NCBI GenBank assembly: GCA_025937075.1 | Contig: JAICSD010000237.1 | Span: forward strand, 1 to 7,030 | Source: Vicinamibacteria bacterium | GTDB lineage: Bacteria > Acidobacteriota > Vicinamibacteria > Vicinamibacterales > 2-12-FULL-66-21 | Direction: 5' to 3' | Length of the DNA: 7,030 nt | Part shown: positions 6,157-7,030 of the stretch, piece after piece | Layout of the letters: the number at the start of each line of letters is the position of its first letter | Numbering within the stretch: position 1 is the first letter of the stretch | Made by a program: the position numbers and the translations under genes | Notes under the pieces: model-generated | Told to the model about the DNA's origin: nothing | What the model saw: the letters and a program-made list of their open reading frames with translations, nothing else | Database searches by the model: none

Positions 6157-7030
6157 GTGTTCGATCGACTGAAGAATCTCTTTCGCAATCTCGCCATCTA
6201 CGGCCTGGGTGACGTCGCGACCTCCTTCGTCAGCCTGCTGCTGCTGCCGATCTACACGCGCTACCTGACGCCGGCGGACTACGGAATCATTGCGATGCTC
6301 CTCACGGTCGAAGCGGCCGTGAAGGTCGTGTTCCGGTGGGGCGTGGATACGGCGTTCATGCGCCTCTATTACGACTGCAAGGATCAGGCGTCACGCCAGC
6401 GGCTGGCGAGCACGATCTTCTTCTTCCTGCTCGTCGTGAACGGGATGCTGCTCACGCTGGTCATCCCTACGGCAGGGTGGATGAGCCGAATGCTCTTCGG
6501 CACGCCGCAGCACGGCCGCTTGATCGTGCTCGTGATCGCGAACATGTTCGTCGCGAACCTGTTCTTCATCCCGTTCCAGGTGCTGCGGATTGGCGAAAAG
6601 TCGGGGCAGTTCGTCTCGCTCGTCTTCACGCGCTCGGCGGCCACGCTGGTCATGCGCCTGGTGCTCGTCATCTGGGCGCGCCTCGGCGTCCTCGGCATCG
6701 TCGCAGCGGACGTCGTCGTCACCGCCGCGTTCAGCGTCGTGCTCAGCCGCTGGTTCGTGCCGCTCATCCGTCCGATGTTTTCGCGGGCGATCATCCGTGA
6801 CGCGCTCGAGTTCGGCCTCCCGCGAATTCCTCACAGCATCGCGCAGCAGGTCATCAGTGTTGCGGACCGGTATCTCCTGAACGCCTACGGCACGCTTCGC
6901 GACGTCGGCCTCTATTCGATTGGCGCGAGCTTCGGCCTCGCGTTGAAGTTGTTCCTGAGCGCGTTCGAGTACGCGTGGACGCCCTTCTTCCTGGGCGTGA
7001 TGTCCGAGGCCGACGCGCCGCGGACGTACA
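6157..7030 (+). CDS. Wzx-like polysaccharide/oligosaccharide flippase, N-terminal 291 residues
   Basis: This is a multispanning membrane protein of the polysaccharide transporter family within the MOP/MATE-like superfamily (Polysacc_synt type). Such proteins flip undecaprenyl-diphosphate-linked oligosaccharides from the cytoplasmic to the periplasmic leaflet. The N-terminus is typical: a short basic lead, a helix from about 12 to 31, then LPIYTRYLTPADYGI (30-44), a signature of the family, and RWGVDTAFMRLYYD (60-73). Further helices fill 85-205. The second half begins with EFGLPRIPHSIAQQVI (218-233) and VADRYLLNAYG (235-245), again family-typical. The frame is open to the window end; full-length relatives run about 420-500 residues, so roughly a third is missing. 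The start is a GTG 3 nt after the upstream TGA; the next ATG in frame (6295) would delete the first helix. Translation is probably coupled to the methyltransferase gene. Wzx specificity cannot be read from sequence. Confidence 0.88.
   Translation, partial: MFDRLKNLFRNLAIYGLGDVATSFVSLLLLPIYTRYLTPADYGIIAMLLTVEAAVKVVFRWGVDTAFMRLYYDCKDQASRQRLASTIFFFLLVVNGMLLTLVIPTAGWMSRMLFGTPQHGRLIVLVIANMFVANLFFIPFQVLRIGEKSGQFVSLVFTRSAATLVMRLVLVIWARLGVLGIVAADVVVTAAFSVVLSRWFVPLIRPMFSRAIIRDALEFGLPRIPHSIAQQVISVADRYLLNAYGTLRDVGLYSIGASFGLALKLFLSAFEYAWTPFFLGVMSEADAPRTY

Noticed and set aside
1..7030. Mobile elements, tRNA/rRNA genes, CRISPR arrays and tandem repeats
   Set aside because: I saw no transposase motifs, terminal inverted repeats, cloverleaf-like stretches or regularly spaced repeats by reading. 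The genes abut with almost no intergenic space in which to hold such elements.

Overview
The window is a dense, high-GC stretch of bacterial chromosome devoted to cell-surface glycan assembly. It holds six protein genes in two divergent, tightly packed operons, and both operons run off the window edges. No RNA gene, mobile element, CRISPR array or sizeable repeat was seen. Strong G/C at third codon positions, long shadow frames on both strands, use of GTG starts and weak Shine-Dalgarno sites suggest a GC-rich phylum such as Acidobacteriota, Myxococcota or a relative. That placement is inference and weak: there is no rRNA or marker gene to test it.

Leftward operon (minus strand, read from 4630 down to 1). 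The first gene encodes a 705-residue polytopic membrane protein resembling the YfhO / PTPS-related membrane protein group. It overlaps by ATGA with a 574-residue GT-C glycosyltransferase of the ArnT/PMT (GT39/GT83-like) type. That gene in turn overlaps the GTG start of a class I SAM-dependent methyltransferase whose C-terminus lies beyond position 1. The overlaps imply one transcript with translational coupling.

Rightward operon (plus strand, 4665 to the end). It starts with a single-domain GT2 enzyme of the polyprenyl-phosphate mannose synthase (DPM1-like) type. A second class I methyltransferase follows, with an unusual DLGAQTGPY motif I. Last comes the N-terminal 291 residues of a Wzx-like polysaccharide/oligosaccharide flippase. 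The two operons are separated by only about 34 bp, which holds the only AT-rich patch noticed and candidate promoter elements for both directions.

How they may work together (inference). The GT2 enzyme would charge a polyprenyl phosphate with a sugar on the cytoplasmic side. The GT-C protein, and possibly the YfhO-like protein, would use such lipid-linked donors on the periplasmic side. The Wzx-like protein would flip a lipid-linked oligosaccharide, and the two methyltransferases could modify sugars or glycan ends. The individual families are familiar. What is less ordinary is the pairing of two different GT-C-like membrane proteins with a divergent DPM1-like donor synthase. No radically new system is evident within these 7 kb.
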